From Hydrogenimonas sp. (GTDB lineage: Bacteria > Campylobacterota > Campylobacteria > Campylobacterales > Hydrogenimonadaceae), in assembly GCA_003978765.1 (NCBI GenBank), contig QNYO01000022.1, positions 1 to 35,864 of the forward strand: a DNA stretch of 35,864 bases. The letters are read 5' to 3'. The notes below the pieces were generated by a model. The model saw nothing but the letters and a program-made list of their open reading frames with translations. It ran no database searches and was not told the DNA's origin. Positions within the stretch are counted from its first letter, which is position 1, and every line of letters begins with the position of its first letter. Shown in pieces: positions 34,583 through 35,864 of this stretch. Both the position numbers and the translations under genes were made by a program.

Positions 34583-35707
34583 ATGGAAAAAATCATAGAT
34601 ATTATTGATTCTATTGCTCATGAAAAGGGGCTCCCACCAGAATCTGCCAAAGAAGCGTTTAAAACAGCTATTTTACAAACAGCAAAACGTGTCATTTGTG
34701 AAGATTGTGACTTTGAAGTCGAAATTAATGAAAAGAGCAAACACTATACCCTCTATCAAAAGATCACAGTTGTCGAAAGCAATGATCCACGCCTTGCACG
34801 TGAACCAGAGAAGTATATCTCTGTTGAAGAGGCCAAAGAGATCGATCCTGATGTTGAGATTGGCGATGAGATGACCAGTGAAGTGAATCTTGAAGATTAT
34901 GGTCGCAGTGCGGCAGCTGCACTCTATCATGAGATCGAATACCATATTCAACGCTTTGTTGAAGAGCAGATGTTTAACAAATATAAGGCAATGGTTGGTA
35001 CGATTGTCAGTGGCCCTGTCACACGTGTTGATAGTGAACAAAATACCTATATTGAGATTGATGAAGTGCGTGCAGTCCTTCCAAAACGGAACCGTATCAA
35101 AGGTGAATCTTTCCGTGTCGGCGAGACGATCAAAGGGATTTTACGCTATGTTGGAATCGATAAAAAGTTTGGAATTCACCTTGAAATTTCACGCACCATG
35201 CCAAAATTCCTTGAAGAGCTCTTACGTAAAGAGGTTCCAGAGATTGCCGATGGTCTTGTTGTGATTGAAAAATCTGCACGTATTCCAGGAGAGCGTGCTA
35301 AAGTTGCATTAAGTGCCACCAGTCCGCGTGTCGATCCTGTCGGTGCTACGGTTGGTGTACGAGGGGTACGTATCAATGCAGTCAGCCAAGAGCTTCATGG
35401 AGAGAATATCGACTGTATCGAATATTCACCTATTCCTGAAATCTTTGTTGCACGAAGCCTAAGCCCTGCAATTATTAGCAGTGTAAAAATTGAAGATGGT
35501 AAAGCGATTGTCACCCTACCAAGCGATCAGAAATCCAAAGCGATCGGTAAGAGTGGTATCAATATCCGTCTTGCCTCAATGCTTACAGGGTATCAGATCG
35601 AACTCAATGAGATCGCAACAACATCAACAGCAAACACGCAAAATAGTTCACAAGAGGAAGAGAAACCAACCAATCCTGACGCACTTAAAGCACTATTTGG
35701 GGAATAA
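34583..35707 (+). CDS. nusA: Transcription termination/antitermination factor NusA
   Basis: RNA polymerase-binding factor that controls pausing, termination and antitermination. The 374 residues contain the N-terminal polymerase-binding domain (to about 125), an S1 domain (TIVSGPVTRVDSEQNTYIEI), and two KH domains (PGERAKVALSA, DPVGATVGVRGVRI, then KSKAIGKSGINIRLASMLTGYQIEL). The acidic repeats of the E. coli C-terminus are absent, and the protein ends with a short tail. ATG 34583 matches relatives (MEKIIDIIDSIAHEKGLP), but AAAGG lies only two bases before it and AAGGA 14 bases before; a TTG at 34571 is also in frame. Confidence 0.97.
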   Translation: MEKIIDIIDSIAHEKGLPPESAKEAFKTAILQTAKRVICEDCDFEVEINEKSKHYTLYQKITVVESNDPRLAREPEKYISVEEAKEIDPDVEIGDEMTSEVNLEDYGRSAAAALYHEIEYHIQRFVEEQMFNKYKAMVGTIVSGPVTRVDSEQNTYIEIDEVRAVLPKRNRIKGESFRVGETIKGILRYVGIDKKFGIHLEISRTMPKFLEELLRKEVPEIADGLVVIEKSARIPGERAKVALSATSPRVDPVGATVGVRGVRINAVSQELHGENIDCIEYSPIPEIFVARSLSPAIISSVKIEDGKAIVTLPSDQKSKAIGKSGINIRLASMLTGYQIELNEIATTSTANTQNSSQEEEKPTNPDALKALFGE

Positions 35708-35716
35708 TTCACACCC

Positions 35717-35736
35717 ACGGCGCACCCCTGCGCCGT
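35717..35736 (+). terminator. Hairpin after nusA
   Basis: ACGGCGCA (35717-35724), loop CCCC and TGCGCCGT (35729-35736) form a perfect 8-bp GC-rich stem ten bases after the nusA stop. No T run follows. Confidence 0.65.
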
Positions 35737-35780
35737 CCCCACTTATATCATCCGTATAAAAATACTATTTAACACCCCAT

Positions 35781-35864
35781 CCATCATCCATCATCCATCA
35801 TCCATCATCCATCATCCATCATCCATCATCCATCATCCATCATCCATCATCCATCTTCCATCTT
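35781..35864. repeat. Heptanucleotide tandem repeat, continues past the window edge
   Basis: Ten perfect CCATCAT units (35781-35850) are followed by two CCATCTT units that reach the last base. A partial CCAT precedes the first unit. There is no unique sequence between units. The tract lies about 75 bases after nusA, and its full length and right neighbour are not visible. Confidence 0.95.

Noticed and set aside
35781-35864. CRISPR array
   Set aside because: Units are contiguous 7-mers with no spacers, so this is a simple tandem repeat.

Overview
This window is a chromosomal segment of a Campylobacterota (Epsilonproteobacteria) species, most likely a Sulfurovum/Sulfurimonas-type relative. The evidence is the gene content and neighbourhoods: an HP0268-family gene between nusA and miaB, rpmB-rpe-DnaQ-like exonuclease, acpP-fabF-accA, murD-mraY-gpmI-fabG, and uvrB-small genes-pilin-priA-ispG. 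From memory these match the Campylobacter jejuni and Helicobacter pylori order. Most of the window is dense housekeeping DNA with short gaps, frequent gene overlaps and many SD-supported GTG/TTG starts. About 38 protein genes and one tRNA are supported.

Layout. Bases 1-1123 are a visibly AT-rich accessory patch with a partial lipoprotein gene, IS-end-like sequence and a short M48 metallopeptidase abutting comEC. Bases 1127-9745 are one long minus-strand run, in transcription order: two small ZapB/ZapA-like genes, three pseudopilin genes, priA, ispG, an intein-containing dnaB and comEC. Bases 9874-14227 (plus) hold uvrB, then a gamma-carbonic-anhydrase-like gene, a TRIC/UPF0126 membrane protein and an acidic amino acid/dicarboxylate symporter. 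Bases 14249-17768 (minus) hold a STAS/CheX chemotaxis-like gene, then rpe-trpF-exonuclease. Bases 18091-19948 (plus) hold rpmB, argJ and a DUF465 gene.

Bases 19986-24839 (minus) hold gpmI-fabG-acpP-fabF-accA. Bases 24936-29746 (plus) hold mraY-murD, tRNA-Phe, rimO and tilS. Bases 29692-34407 (minus) hold the HP0268-like gene, miaB, a DUF374 acyltransferase, a TPR-like membrane protein and a PilM/PilN/PilO-like trio. nusA (plus) follows, and the window ends inside a heptanucleotide tandem repeat.

Functional themes are replication and repair (DnaB, PriA, UvrB, exonuclease), fatty-acid initiation and elongation (AccA, AcpP, FabF, FabG), peptidoglycan precursors (MraY, MurD), and tRNA/ribosome modification (MiaB, RimO, TilS). 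Scattered parts of a DNA-uptake or type II-like pseudopilus machine are also present: ComEC, three pseudopilins and the PilMNO-like proteins.

The most notable items are: a full-length intein with a LAGLIDADG endonuclease splitting the DnaB Walker A motif; a 7-bp tandem repeat at the right edge whose CCATCTT unit also occurs five times in the murD coding sequence; a STAS/receiver-like/STAS/CheX fusion; and the unlabelled PilMNO-like cluster.
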